The notes below the pieces were generated by a model that saw only the letters and a list, made by a program, of their open reading frames with translations, ran no database searches and had not been told where the DNA came from. A stretch of 64,000 nucleotides of DNA. Origin: Heterostelium album PN500. Taxonomy: Eukaryota > Evosea > Eumycetozoa > Acytosteliales > Acytosteliaceae. The stretch spans positions 930,001 through 994,000 of the forward strand of contig NW_008805065.1 of assembly GCF_000004825.1 (NCBI RefSeq). The letters run 5' to 3'. Positions within the stretch are counted from its first letter, which is position 1. Each line of letters begins with the position of its first letter. Below, piece after piece: positions 49,410 to 61,211 of this stretch. Made by a program: the position numbers and the translations under genes.

Positions 49410-49870
49410 TAAAAATAATATTTTTTATGAAAACCCAAGAGAATAAATCATTTCAAAAATCATTTTTACATCTACAAAGAATTACTCATCAAGAAATAAT
49501 AATATATTTGTTTTTTAGAAGGATTTCCAATAATAAAATTCTTTTAAATGAAAATCTTAAAGGAAAGAAATCAACATTTTTAAATGTCAATATTCATTTA
49601 TGTCCTTTATTCAACTAATATTATTTGTTTGAATCTTAATTATTAATTATTTGGGTTGTTTAATTTTATAGGTTGGGTTTATTTTTGCACAGCTTTTTTT
49701 GTATTCTCGCACTATTTTTTTCAAAATTCACACAATAGAGTAATAAAAATCCAAAAACAAAAAATTTACTATTTATTATATTATATCTCAATAAAATTAC
49801 TTTTCACCTTCGCAATATAAAACTAGTAAATTATTAAGGATCAAATTTTATATTATTAATTTTATTAAAA
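49410..49870. other. Spacer with a possible gene relic
   Basis: The frame 49427-49618 (63 residues, FLHLQRITHQEIIIYLFFRR) resembles the start of dictyostelid F-box-like proteins but lacks any continuation. The rest is AT-rich. Confidence 0.35.
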
Positions 49871-50074
49871 ATGTCGTCAGAGGGTTGGGAAAATTCATAA
49901 CAAAAAACAATAATTGGTACTGATGGTCAAGTTTTGAATTCAATTGGTTTATCAGGGAACACTATTTCTTTCTTTATACTCTTTGTGTTGGCAAGCTTCT
50001 TGATCGTAGTAAGAAAAAGAAAAAGAATAGCTCTGGTATTGAGTCTTCAAAGATCATTAAATTTTGATGTTTAG
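49871..50074 (+). pseudogene. Small membrane protein gene with an in-frame TAA at codon 10
   Basis: From ATG 49871 one frame runs 68 codons to TAG at 50072-50074. It is broken only by TAA at 49898-49900 (after MSSEGWENS). The continuation, QKTIIGTDGQVLNSIGLSG, is followed by one membrane helix (ISFFILFVLASFLIVV) and a basic cluster RKRKR, as in a small type III membrane protein. The lower AT content than the flanks supports past or present coding. The alternative is a chance frame. Confidence 0.45.
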
Positions 50075-50317
50075 CTTCAACTATTTTCAACACTTGTAAA
50101 TACTTTTTATTAATCCTATATATATTTATAAAAATTCAATAAACATAAATTTATTCTAAAATACTTTAGAGAATCTAACAATTTAATTAATTTTTACCAG
50201 GGATTTGAATAGTTTTTGAATTCTGTGCATTTTTGCAATGTTTACTTATCAAAAAAAAAAAAAAAACATGTGACAAATTTACTCGTTTTTAATTATTTAT
50301 TTTGTAATATATTTATA

Positions 50318-51445
50318 ATGTCATCTTCAAATCAAAATAGCAGAAAATTATTTGAAAAGTGTAAAGATAACAATACTCAAGAGGTACTCTCGTTGTTGGA
50401 TAAAAAAGATGATTTAAGATTAGATGTAAATACAAAGTTTGAAGGTGGTTGCACTGCTACCTTCTTTGCTGCTTATCATGGCAATGTAGAGCTTCTAAAA
50501 CGATTGATGGCCTGTGGTGCAGATATAAATTTGACAGAGGAGAATGGTGTATCGCCGCTCGCAGTTGCATGTGTACAGGGAAAGATCGCTGCTGTCGAGC
50601 TGTTGCTCAGCGAGAATCACGACCCAAGTCAGAGAGTCACAGGACTGATCGGTGCTTGTCAGTATGGATACGCTCAGGTGGTTAGACGTCTGCTCGACAC
50701 TGGTATCGATGTCAATATAGAGGTCGACGATGAGGGTGCCACACCGCTGTATGTCGCCGTCGAGACTGCTCGTGAGGAGGTTGTCGCACTGCTGCTATCG
50801 CGTGGTGCCGACCCAGCAAGACATCGTCTATTCTACTACCCAATACACGTTGCAACACAGATATCGAATTATCCAATCATGGAGAGATTGTTAAAGTCAG
50901 GTGCTAAGCCAGATGTTAGAACACGTGACGGTGCCACATCGTTGCTCATCGCCGCACAGAATGGATTCATAAGAGCAGTCGATATACTACAGAGTTACAA
51001 AGCATCGCCCAATATTCAGATGGTCGATGGCTCCAGTCCACTTTATGTTGCTTGCTCTCGACACCATGCCAACACTGCTTTGAAACTGCTGGATTCACCC
51101 GATATCGATGTCAATCTGAAACTAGAGGATGGCACTACAGTTTTGCACGTTCTAGCACAATATGGAAATACTAGTCTGATAAAGGAACTACTCGATAGAT
51201 TCTCAACAAAGATTGAATACGACGCAAAGAGAAAAGACGGAACTACACCACTGCTGATAGCAGCTAGACACGGACAATTCGAAATATGTCAATTACTCAT
51301 TGACAAAGGAGCAGATCTAAATGCACAATGTGACGGAGATACACCACTTTCAGTTGCAACAAGATATGGTAGATCAGACACAATCAGAGTACTCACAGAA
51401 GCAACTAATAAATTGAAAGAAAAAGAATCAAAATCAACAGAATGA
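50318..51445 (+). CDS. Ankyrin repeat protein
   Basis: A single exon. The frame is open from 50216, but ATG 50318 is chosen because coding composition begins there and an AT-rich leader precedes it, giving 375 residues. About ten ankyrin repeats fill the protein from residue 8. Clear units include GCTATFFAAYHGNVELLKRL, GVSPLAVACVQGKIAAVELL, GATPLYVAVETAREEVVALL and GTTPLLIAARHGQFEICQLL. They are followed by a short charged C-terminal helix (KLKEKESKSTE). There is no catalytic or targeting motif. It is probably a protein-binding scaffold. The repeats are close to the consensus, unlike the degenerate family at 0-6 kb. Confidence 0.93.
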   Translation: MSSSNQNSRKLFEKCKDNNTQEVLSLLDKKDDLRLDVNTKFEGGCTATFFAAYHGNVELLKRLMACGADINLTEENGVSPLAVACVQGKIAAVELLLSENHDPSQRVTGLIGACQYGYAQVVRRLLDTGIDVNIEVDDEGATPLYVAVETAREEVVALLLSRGADPARHRLFYYPIHVATQISNYPIMERLLKSGAKPDVRTRDGATSLLIAAQNGFIRAVDILQSYKASPNIQMVDGSSPLYVACSRHHANTALKLLDSPDIDVNLKLEDGTTVLHVLAQYGNTSLIKELLDRFSTKIEYDAKRKDGTTPLLIAARHGQFEICQLLIDKGADLNAQCDGDTPLSVATRYGRSDTIRVLTEATNKLKEKESKSTE

Positions 51446-51603
51446 TAAATAAATAAAAGGATTATATATATTAAAAACAATCATAAAAGATAATAATATA
51501 GAAATTTAGATAAACCGAAAATCATAAAAGTATTTATTTAAAATTGGTCGATTATCTATATATTTAAATATTTCCAAAGTTAATTGTTGGAATCATTGTT
51601 AAA

Positions 51604-51986
51604 TTAAATCAAGTATGGACTGCAGATGTTGTTGTTAATGATGCAGACAGCATATTGTTCTTGGCAACTTGCAACATATCCTCTTGACTCTGGCTCAATG
51701 GTAGAGGTTCCGTTACAGTATGCTCCAACCTAATAATAATTAAATTGTTAATTATTTGAATATAGATTATACAATAGTTTTAAGAACAACTTACTTCTCC
51801 ACGGTATAAGCAGAAATCGCAACAGTGGTGTACTGGGGATGCATTCAGGTTTCTGGCAATGAATTGACCGTTGTTCAAGTTACAGTGGAGCTTGTTAACT
51901 GGAGGACATGCCATTTTGTTGCAAACTTGGGAGAAGACACCGGCAACACAGACCAACAAGATGAGTAATAGAGTTTTAGAGAGCAT
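51604..51986 (-). CDS. Small secreted Cys-rich protein
   Basis: Two exons, 51986-51795 and 51729-51604, join in phase to 105 residues. A signal peptide (MLSKTLLLILLVCVAGVFSQ) is followed by a mature chain of about 85 residues with twelve Cys, in patterns CNKMACPP, CCDFCLY, YCNGTST, CQEQYAVC and ICSPYLI. The spacing suggests six disulphide bonds in a compact extracellular protein. There is no known family. It could be a secreted factor or a matrix component. The exon 1 donor GTAAGT and acceptor ATTAG are canonical. Confidence 0.85.
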
Positions 51987-52938
51987 TTTTGAATTATTTA
52001 TTAGTTGTTTGTTTGTTTTTGGAGGTTGATTTATTTGATTTGATATTTTGAAATGAATATACAGTATCTATTTATACTTTAATTTCAAATATTTAAAAAG
52101 AATGTTTACTAATTTTTGTTTAAAAAAAACAAATAGTCTAGAAGGTTATATCGATTATCATTTGAAATAGAAAGGAAATTCAATTTTCCTTTGATTGGAT
52201 AACAAGTAACTTCTAACTAACCTAGCTAACTACTTTAATGTTTTGTTTTGAAAAAAATGAGAAGAAGGTACATTAAAAAAATATTCATTTTGTAAAATTT
52301 ATAATCTAACCTGTTAGTTTACATTTTTTAGTGAGTAAACTTTGTAAAACAATAAATATCTAATCTAAATGTGATAGATATTTAACAAAACAACCTAAAA
52401 TGTAAATGCAAATATGAAAAAACAACAGGTAAACAATGAACTACACACCACAAATCAAACAACCCCGAAACTTGAAACTTTTTAAATAAATTTTGGACAT
52501 TCGGTAAAAAAAAAAAGTTAGCCCAATGAATGCATAGTCCAAACCAATCAACATCTGACCTTTATCATTTTAAATCAAAATCAAATTGAATACACCATCA
52601 GTAATTATGATGAAGCAAATTATTCCATCATAGAATACAATATTCTTTTTTTATTAGAATTTAGGAATTTTTTCTATTATATTTAATAAGAGAAACACTT
52701 ACTACTAATGATTGATAACTATTTTTCTAATTTGATTTGATTATTTGAATAAGGAAATGTGAATCTTTAATAGTCGGTTGAATAGAGAGGGTTAAATTCA
52801 AGAAATGTAAATAATACTTCTTCATACTTTACTTGACATCTTAATTAAAAAAAAATATTAAGAAAATTAAAAAAAATAAAATAATATAATATTTTTAAAA
52901 ATAAAACCATTAATTAATTAAAATAAATAAATAGTTAT
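51987..52938. other. AT-rich intergenic spacer
   Basis: About 950 bases. The part next to 51987 is promoter of the secreted-protein gene. No gene is seen. Confidence 0.6.
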
Positions 52939-55900
52939 TTATTTGATTGTTCTATAAAGTGTTGTTGAATCAATTGGGATAAAGCTTACAAAGTTGGTGT
53001 TTGATTCTGTAAACCATTTCTCTTTGAGTAATGCATACTTTTGATTTTCAACTTTCGCAGCAACAACCAAGTTAACGATCGATTTGTTCTCGTCTTTGTT
53101 CAGTTTTACAAAAATTTCTTCAAAGTAGAGTTTCGATTGTTTACTAGCTATTTGGAATTTGTTGATTTTAGATATCTCATCATGATATATCAACTCCAAT
53201 GTCTCTAGAGTATGACCAGGATTGTTTGGAATGTACAATGACAGATTACATTCGATTTGACCCTCCAAAACCAAATGCTTGAGTGATTTGTTTCCTCTAA
53301 AAACTTGTTGTAGTAGTCCCGAGTAATCCCTGTTGGGTAGTATGGCGGTAATAGCTAGCTTTGATAGATTTGTAAAGTGGCAGCCAACTATGTTGATTCG
53401 AGAGGAGGTGACTGAGAGCGACCGAATCAGTGACAATAGTTTTGTATTTATATGACTGGTTTGGTGAGGAACGGTTATTGTTAGATCGACCATAATATCT
53501 AATTGGTTACTCTCTTTGATTTCATTGAGCAGGTGAAGACACTGAGGCATAAAGTTGGCATCTATTGAATTCGATTCAAATGTAACTGATGAAATTTTCT
53601 TTTCCTTTTGTTGTAGGATGTAGTTCTGAATAAAAGTTGAAAGGATATGCTCTTTGCTCTCTTCATCAACAGAAAAATCGTCATCCTCTTGGAAGTCATC
53701 ATAGTACTGAAAGGTTTGGTCATAGTCGTTCGAGTCATTCAGAATTGGTACGTTGAAATACTTGAATCTATTGTATCGTCGAACAAGATGATCAACCTTT
53801 GTATTGTCTCTCACAAACTTTGAGTACAGTTCCATTATGTGCTTGTTGGAAACGAAATGTTTGAAATGTATGGAATTCAAACTTGGACAGCAGTCTAGAT
53901 AGTGTATGAATGTCTCGTGGTAACTTAGATCTTGGTAGTCGTCAGTCTCGAACATATCAAAGGTATAGGAATTAACATGGTTGTTGGTGTAGGTATCGAA
54001 TGTTTGAGTTAGTGCCTGAAGACTGTTGATACACTGAGGATGGAACTTTGTCGGAATATGAGCGATTTCATAATCGATCAAATGAAGTGGTGGATTCTTA
54101 AACAGACAGAATTTCGAACCGATGTGTGTCAACTTTGAACGAATTTCAACTGATTTCATCGGATTGTTCGAGAGAATCGAGGTTGAGACCTGGAAGAACA
54201 GTTGACATACCATCGGGAGTGTTCTTATCTTCCATTTCGTTGATGTAGTGGCATCGCTAAAAAGATTGAATAATATTTCCGCCCATATAACTTTACTGAG
54301 TTCAGGAAGTTCACAGCCATCCACGCACGACTGAGATGACACCTTTTCTAATGGATCTACAATTGCCTTGTCTTTAAAGAATTGAATGCCAACGAAATCA
54401 GCAGATTTGGTAAAATGAGAACTCGGAACATTGATAGGCAGTTCTCTTCGTAGATAGGTAACAATGGAGCTGTTTAGTTTGGTTCTTAGCAGTTTCTTTT
54501 CTGCGTCATTTAGTTTGTTGTGTAATGAATACAGTGTTTGATCCTCGGCTGTCATCAGATTGATATTGCTGTTGATGTTTCTATACTGTAGGGTTGGTCC
54601 TCTATATTTACTATCAAAGAATGTTCCGTAGACAAAGCGAATAAAGTACATTATCGACTTGTTGGTAGTACAACAATTCATTAAGCTATACAACGGTTTG
54701 AAGTGTAGGCAGTTGTCAATCAAATACTTCCAGTGTCGGTGTGCATCTGGCAGCATATCTAGGAACTTGGCAAGCGGTACAATTTTCTGATAGGGAGCAG
54801 CAAAAGCATCTCTGACATTGTCCAAGATAATTGTGACTATTCTGTCATCAACTACAACCGCTCCACTGGAAATACATTGATTTAGGAATGAAAGGTTTCT
54901 GGAAATTGTCAACTTTATATTGTGGTTATTAAAGTTGGAGATATTGTTGAACAACAATTGTAGTTTCTGAGAGTATTTCGTAATGAAAGGCATATGCTTA
55001 TCGTCATCAGACTTTGTCATGAATATCACTAAAAAATTGAATATATCCTTCTGTTGCTGTGAACATGCATGACTCTCGTATGCGTAGATAAATAAATCAA
55101 CGATAGTATCCGTCACCACGATATCCACTACCGAATTGCTTCTTAACAGCAAAGTATGTATTAAGATCGCCAAAACATTGTAACAGCCATCATCGGTTTT
55201 ACTTTTTGCTTTCGTTTGATCGTAGTAAACCTTGAAGTAACCGAATAATCCTTCAACCAAAACAAATGAATCACTTGTAAATGTCATAAGTTTGATGATA
55301 CCATTAATATAATTTTGATAAATATCTAATAACTAAAGGAAGAATATAAAGATTAATAAAATGTGTCAACGAGTTTAAGAATGTTTTGTTTAACAACTTA
55401 CTGCACCAAATTTAGATTCTTGTTTCTTGATTAAGATGTTCTTAACGGAATATCTAACTCTTATATCCTTAAAGTAGCGTTTGAAATAGGAATCGTGACC
55501 CGATAGTCTGTCGTTGATCAATGGATAGAGAAGATCGAATAGCTTTGGATCATCCTCTATCATATCTTTCATTGTTTGAATGAGTTGATTTAAGACTGGC
55601 TCATTGTCCGACGACAATATCATTCCCATGAAATGTCGGAACACTTCGCCGAAATCATTGAGTAACGGTCCACTGGATTGATGATACCCTGCTATCAGCT
55701 TCAGCGAAACTGGTATCAATTCAGCGATCTTTGCAAAGTGATCGTTTATCAGCTGACTTGAAGTCGCTGAGAGATCGCATTGGGACAATATATACATAAA
55801 CTTTGCGAGTGACCGCTGCTCTGAATTGAATGACAGTATCTTAACCTTCTCGGTATCACTCACCACCCATTCATTACACAACGCTTGAAATTGTACTCTT

Positions 55901-56528
55901 CCCAATGGGAAAGATAGACTATCATAGATTTGACACTTGAAAAGTAATAATGAAACATTAAATTAATAAATGGTTGATTGATTGATTGAATGAATATAAT
56001 ATTACTTACATTTGATGTATAGATTATAATTTTAAATAATAGTGGAGCGTAGATCAATCTGAATCGATCGATTATTGCTGGTTGGTTACTAAACAGTGGC
56101 ACCAATTGGTCGAGAATACCCATGGTATCGTATGTCTCATACTCAAAGTTATTGGCAGTCAACATTGTCTCGGCGACATCGAATATAGATGGTACAGCGG
56201 ATTTGTTTGACAATTTCACTTCCAAGTACTCTTTGATCACAGAGAGTTTGACCTTGGCAGGCTCCTCACCGACCAACGACAACCTAATCATACTCAATGT
56301 TTTAATAGTATAACCAACTAGTTTTTCTTTAATTTCATGATCTATCTTATCATCTTTTAATAGCTAAATTTAAAAATGTATTGAATTAATAAAAAAACGC
56401 ACTTATAAGAACATTAAACAATAACAATGATATCTGTCATTGATACTTACATTTGTTATTGATGGAAAATTAATAATATCCTCTGCATTGGATTTCACCG
56501 TGCTTAACAATCGTTTTGATAAATCCAT
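52939..56528 (-). CDS. Large dictyostelid protein with central F-box-like and C-terminal leucine-rich segments
   Basis: Four exons (56528-56451, 56363-56010, 55935-55402, 55332-52939) join in phase to 1119 residues. The N-terminal half is a helical solenoid, probably ARM/HEAT-like (for example DRFRLIYAPLLFKIII, YHQSSGPLLNDFGEVFRHFM, FDLLYPLINDRLSG). Around residue 650-700 a segment LPELSKVIWAEILFNLFSD followed by LPMVCQLFFQVSTSIL has the pattern of an F-box-like motif. An acidic linker (DDFQEDDDFSVDEESKE) separates it from irregular leucine-rich units at the C-terminus (NKSLKHLVLEGQIECNLSL). The function is unknown. A ubiquitin-ligase adaptor role would be a guess. The first exon begins MDLSKRLLSTVKSN. 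Confidence 0.83.
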
Positions 56529-57273
56529 GTTTTCAAACAAAGAAAAGTGTAATTATCAATCGATCGAATTAAACTTTACAAAAAAAAATTAAAGAGGTAC
56601 CTCACCTTCCAATGTTGGCAAAAAAAAAAACCATCATTCTTTATTATTTTTAATTTTTGCATAAGTCCAAAAGACACAACAAAATACTGTGTAAAAAGGT
56701 ATTAATAAAAACAGAATCAAAAAAGAATTAATTATCATGATATTTTTTTGTTTTATTTTTGTTAAAATCATGATTTTATTCAACAAATAACCTTATAATT
56801 ATACTTTAACAAAACTAAATTTAAAATGAATGATAGATATTTATAATTTTCAAAACAAGTGGGTGAAGTGAGTGTAAACAAAGGGAATAGAATAGGCAGA
56901 ATAAACATGGAAATAATTTTATAAACTACAAAAACCATAACACACACTTTTTTGGATAATGTCAACCAACAATTTTAGATAAGTTTGATCATGATCAAAA
57001 TGATGTAGATTTATACAATCTGTATCAGTGTCGTTGATTAGTTTAAAAGGCAAACGTGACACAAATATAAATATTATTATCATTATTAAAATCCAATAAA
57101 TTTTATTTTAATATTATTTATTTTATTTATTAAATATATTTTAAATATGGATTCAACTTACATGCTGACTATAAATATACAACTTAAATAAATTATATAC
57201 ATCTTTAAATTAAAACCAAAAGAAAAAAAACAAACATATATATATATATATTTTAAAAGTTATATTTATATAA
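56529..57273. other. Divergent intergenic spacer
   Basis: 745 AT-rich bases between two divergent starts, with a TATATATA run at 57237-57250 just before the rightward gene. Nothing else is seen. Confidence 0.6.
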
Positions 57274-57728
57274 ATGAATAATAAATCTAAAATATCATTA
57301 TATCTTTTTGTTTTATTTATTTTTTTGATATTAAATGTATATGGTATGAATTGTATTCTTGAATCATTAAATATTGAAATACTAATTAAATTATATTTGT
57401 TTTGTTTTAATTTAAAAAAGGTGAGACATATGATGTCGAATATACTGAAGATTATAAATATGTTGAAAATATAGACGAGATGGAAGGGTTGGATGAAATT
57501 GAATATACAGAGTATATCGATGAGATTGAAGAGCTACATAGTCAACCACCTACAAAGAAACCAAAGGAACCTCCATCACCCTGCAATCCTAAATGTGATA
57601 AAAAACATGTTTGTAAAGATTATGTTTGTCAATTGAAATGTCAATTTGTACTATGTAAACCAAATTATTTCTGTGCCTACGATACAGTTGGATTTGGATA
57701 TTGTTTACCAAACTCAAAGAAATCATAA
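57274..57728 (+). CDS. Small secreted protein with Cys-rich C-terminus
   Basis: Two exons, 57274-57343 and 57421-57728, join in phase to 125 residues. The first exon is almost exactly the signal peptide (ISLYLFVLFIFLILNVYG). The mature N-terminal half is acidic and Tyr-rich (YDVEYTEDYKYVENIDEMEG). A Pro/Lys linker leads to a knot of eight Cys (CNPKCDKKHVCKDYVCQLKC, then CKPNYFCAYDTVGFGYC). It resembles small extracellular Cys-rich domains but no family is recognised. An acidic Tyr-rich stretch followed by a Cys knot suggests an extracellular ligand or matrix protein. Confidence 0.8.
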
Positions 57729-57782
57729 TGTAAATAAAAAAGACAAAATTTAACATATTTATATTTAATTATACTCTTTTTA

Positions 57783-58222
57783 TTATTGTGTTTGAACATT
57801 ATCTTTATCCTCTTGATTATCATTATTAATTATGTCACTGTTATCATTCTTCTTTTTCTTTATAGTTTCTTTATTCAACGTGATAACATCCAATACTGAT
57901 TTCAATTCATTTATCATCTTCTTCTCTGGTGGCTATATTTAATAGAGTAAGTAAGACAATTGTTAATAAAAAAAAAATGATTAATTATATTAAATTATTA
58001 ATAATAATAATTATAATAATAAAATATACATACAACTACAGGAGTAAATAGAGAATAGTTTGTTGTTCTCTTCTTTTTCTGTTTGTTTTCAACATAAGTT
58101 GGATCGTATACAGTTCTTTTGGGTGGATTCTTCTTCTTTGGTATCATTCCATCGGCAGGTAATGGTGGAGGTGGAGGTGGAATTCCATTGGTGATTGGTG
58201 TTGAATCTAAATCATTATTTAA

Positions 58223-58254
<32 letters not shown>

Positions 58255-60660
58255 AAAATTCTATTTCATCTTGATCATCTTGATCATCATCACCCAATTC
58301 ACCAGTGTATGCTTCAAATACACCATCATCATCAAGAGGATCATGTATAATACTATTTAAATCTATATATTGTCTTCTCTTACTACTATCATTGTTACCA
58401 TTATTGTTATTATCATCATCGAATTCATTATTATATAAAGTATTCTTTCTTAATGATTCTATTAAACGTTGTATTCTCTGTTTTGCTTCTTCCTCTGATA
58501 GCTCTGGTAGATTACGATCTACAGACTTTACGATACTGATGAGTGATCGATTTGCCAACTCCCAATACTTTAAACTATTGGAAAGCTCACTCTTGATAAC
58601 CAAAAAGTCATTTACAATATCATCTAATGTTACTAAATCGATTTCTAATTCTCTTTTATCATCGTTATTATTATTAGTTGATTCTGCATCATGATTACTA
58701 TTAATACTATTGTTGTTGTTGATTGTCGATGTTAATGGTGTAATAATATTATTAATCTTGGTCAACATTGGATTTATAGATGATTGAACAGATTCTAACA
58801 TTTGATTATTGTTGTAAAGGAATGACTCCAACACTGTTTTCTTTGGTCTATTTAATATGATTCTACTTGGTATTTCTATTTAATTAAAGTTTATTAGTAA
58901 TAATTTACTAATAACATAGTATAACATAACAAAACATACTATTATCATATATTTCATTTGAAATGATATTCTTTAATGTATTTGATTCTATTCTAATTGA
59001 TTTTGTAAGGTTATCAAGTGATTCTTCCAATCTCTCATTGAACTTTATTACTTTTAATACTGCTTGTCCTATTAAATTAATTATTTTAGTACTAAGGTAA
59101 ATTAAGAAGATCTTTCATATACTTTAATAAAATCATAATAATATAACACATACCATTATTATGTAACAATATAGATTGATCTGCCAATATAAACATTAGC
59201 ATAGTATAATAATTTGAAATGATTGTTTGATATTGATAGAACATTGATTTAATCGTTAATATTGGTAATTGACTATCTATTTCCTCTTGTGATTTCATTT
59301 CATTTTCATTATTACTATTACTATTGCTGTTGCTATTGCTATTGTTATTATTGTTATTATTAATGAAATAAATATTATCATCTATTATATTTGATTTTAA
59401 ATATGCATCTATATAGCTATTATCTATATATAAATTGGCGAATCTATCGAGATCTTCTTTGAATGCAAGTGTAGAGTGTCTTATAATCTTGGCGATAGAT
59501 GCACGCAACACCAATGATTTCTCTGATTTAACTTTATCTATTTCGATTCTTTCAATTGGTATTACAGGTGATGAACTATTTATATTAGTTATATATAACG
59601 TGATTGGTTAGCAATTACTTAGAGTAGTAGAGAGATAGATAGATATTATACATACAATCTATAACCTTTTGATATTAACTCTACTTCTCTTACTAACTTT
59701 ATTGATCTCGATATTATATCCAATTGTGTTTGAATATATTTAAATGATTGCTCAAACAACGATTGTAATGATTGATGTTGTCTATTCAATGTGTCTATTT
59801 CATTCAATATTCTAATGTATACTTTATAGCCATATATAAATATAGTAAAACAAATAAGCAATATAATAATATAAATAGTAATATTACTAAATAATAATAA
59901 TGAAAATAATAATATTATTAATGATGATATTATAATTAAATTAAAGTTATTACTTTTGTTGTTATTATTTTTTAGAATAGATATATATAGATAATATAAT
60001 AAATCTTTAATATTTATATCTCTATTGATTTCATTTTTATTATTATTATTTGTTATATCACTACTACTACTATTACTATTATTAATACTATCTATGTAGA
60101 TGGGTGGAGGTAAATCAAGTGTAACCAATGATGAATTGATAAAAGGTGATTCTGATGGTAATAACATATCAGACTCTAATATATTGATTCTAAATCTACA
60201 ATAATTATTATAAACTATCTTTATAATATATTTATATATACTATTATTATTATCGGTACTGGTATTAATATTATTATCATCTTTTATATGATTATTGTTG
60301 TTGTTGTTACTACTACTTTTACTCTTATCGCTATCTAATAGTTGTTGTTCTTCTTGTTCTTTTAGATTCTGTTCATTTTGTAATTGGTTAAAGTCAATCG
60401 ATTCAGTTTGAATGATTTCACTTAACAAACTACCACCAAAATCATTACTTTCATTTTCATTGTCATTATCGTTATTATCGTTACTATTATTATTATTATT
60501 CGATATCAATGCTATTATTGATCGTAAAGATTAAATAGTTAGTTTTCGTTTATAATACAATGTTATCAGATTTACTACTACAACTACTCTAATAGTTACA
60601 TTGTAAATACTCATCTAATGGTGAACCTGTAAAAATAACATCATTTATCTCATTACTCAT
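57783..60660 (-). CDS. Vezatin-like two-span membrane protein
   Basis: Six exons (60660-60600, 60511-59656, 59575-59154, 59068-58940, 58875-58034, 57932-57783) join in phase to 819 residues. The N-terminus is Asn/Ser-rich and disordered. Two adjacent membrane helices (LIIISSLIILLFSLLLFS, ITIYIIILLICFTIFIYG) are followed by a coiled stretch and LDIISRSIKLVREVELISKG, then PVIPIERIE and LVLRASIAKIIRHSTLAFKE. This order, hairpin in the membrane then EvElisrG then LR..l...l, is that of the vezatin / Inp2 myosin-binding domain. The C-terminus has polyQ, a Pro run GIPPPPPPLP and a basic end. Family members link myosin to membranes (adherens junctions, peroxisomes). The assignment by motif order is moderately secure. 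Confidence 0.72.
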
Positions 60661-61211
60661 CGTTATGATCATCCAATAATTCCACGTTGATCAGTCAATT
60701 GATTTTGTTTTAACAAAAAAAAAAAAAAAAAAAAAAAAAAAAGGTAAACTAAACTTAAAATTAAATTTCAAATCAATTTCTTAAAAGATAAATAAATATC
60801 TATTATAATTATCAAATAAGAAGGAAAATAGTTATTTATTTTCATATGAAGTTCAATTTAATAAATCTTTTTCTTAAAATCTTTGACAAAGAAAGATAGA
60901 TAATGTTCTTGCAAAATTCTAGTTTTCTTTTAAATTTCACACTTTGGTGTTGGTACAATTTTAAGAATTATGCAAAAATTAAAATTGATTTTACCAAAAT
61001 CTTAATTTAATTAAATCTTTCAGAGTTTTTTGCAAAAAGTACAAGACGTTATTTTTTTAGCAACACAGTTACTGATAATCAAACAGATTTTTATAGTAAT
61101 ATTAAGAATCAATCAATTTTTTTGTATATTTTTTGATTATTAATTTAATTTAAACAAAGTTAGAGAAACAAATAATATAGTAATATAATTGTAAAATAAA
61201 TTTAGAATAAC
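60661..61211. other. Divergent intergenic spacer
   Basis: 551 AT-rich bases with a poly-A run of about 26 at 60716-60741. Promoters of two divergent genes are expected here. No other feature was seen. Confidence 0.6.

Noticed and set aside
49427-49618. 63-residue frame after the F-box-like gene
   Set aside because: Resembles the start of related proteins but has no continuation, so it is only mentioned as a possible relic in the spacer entry.
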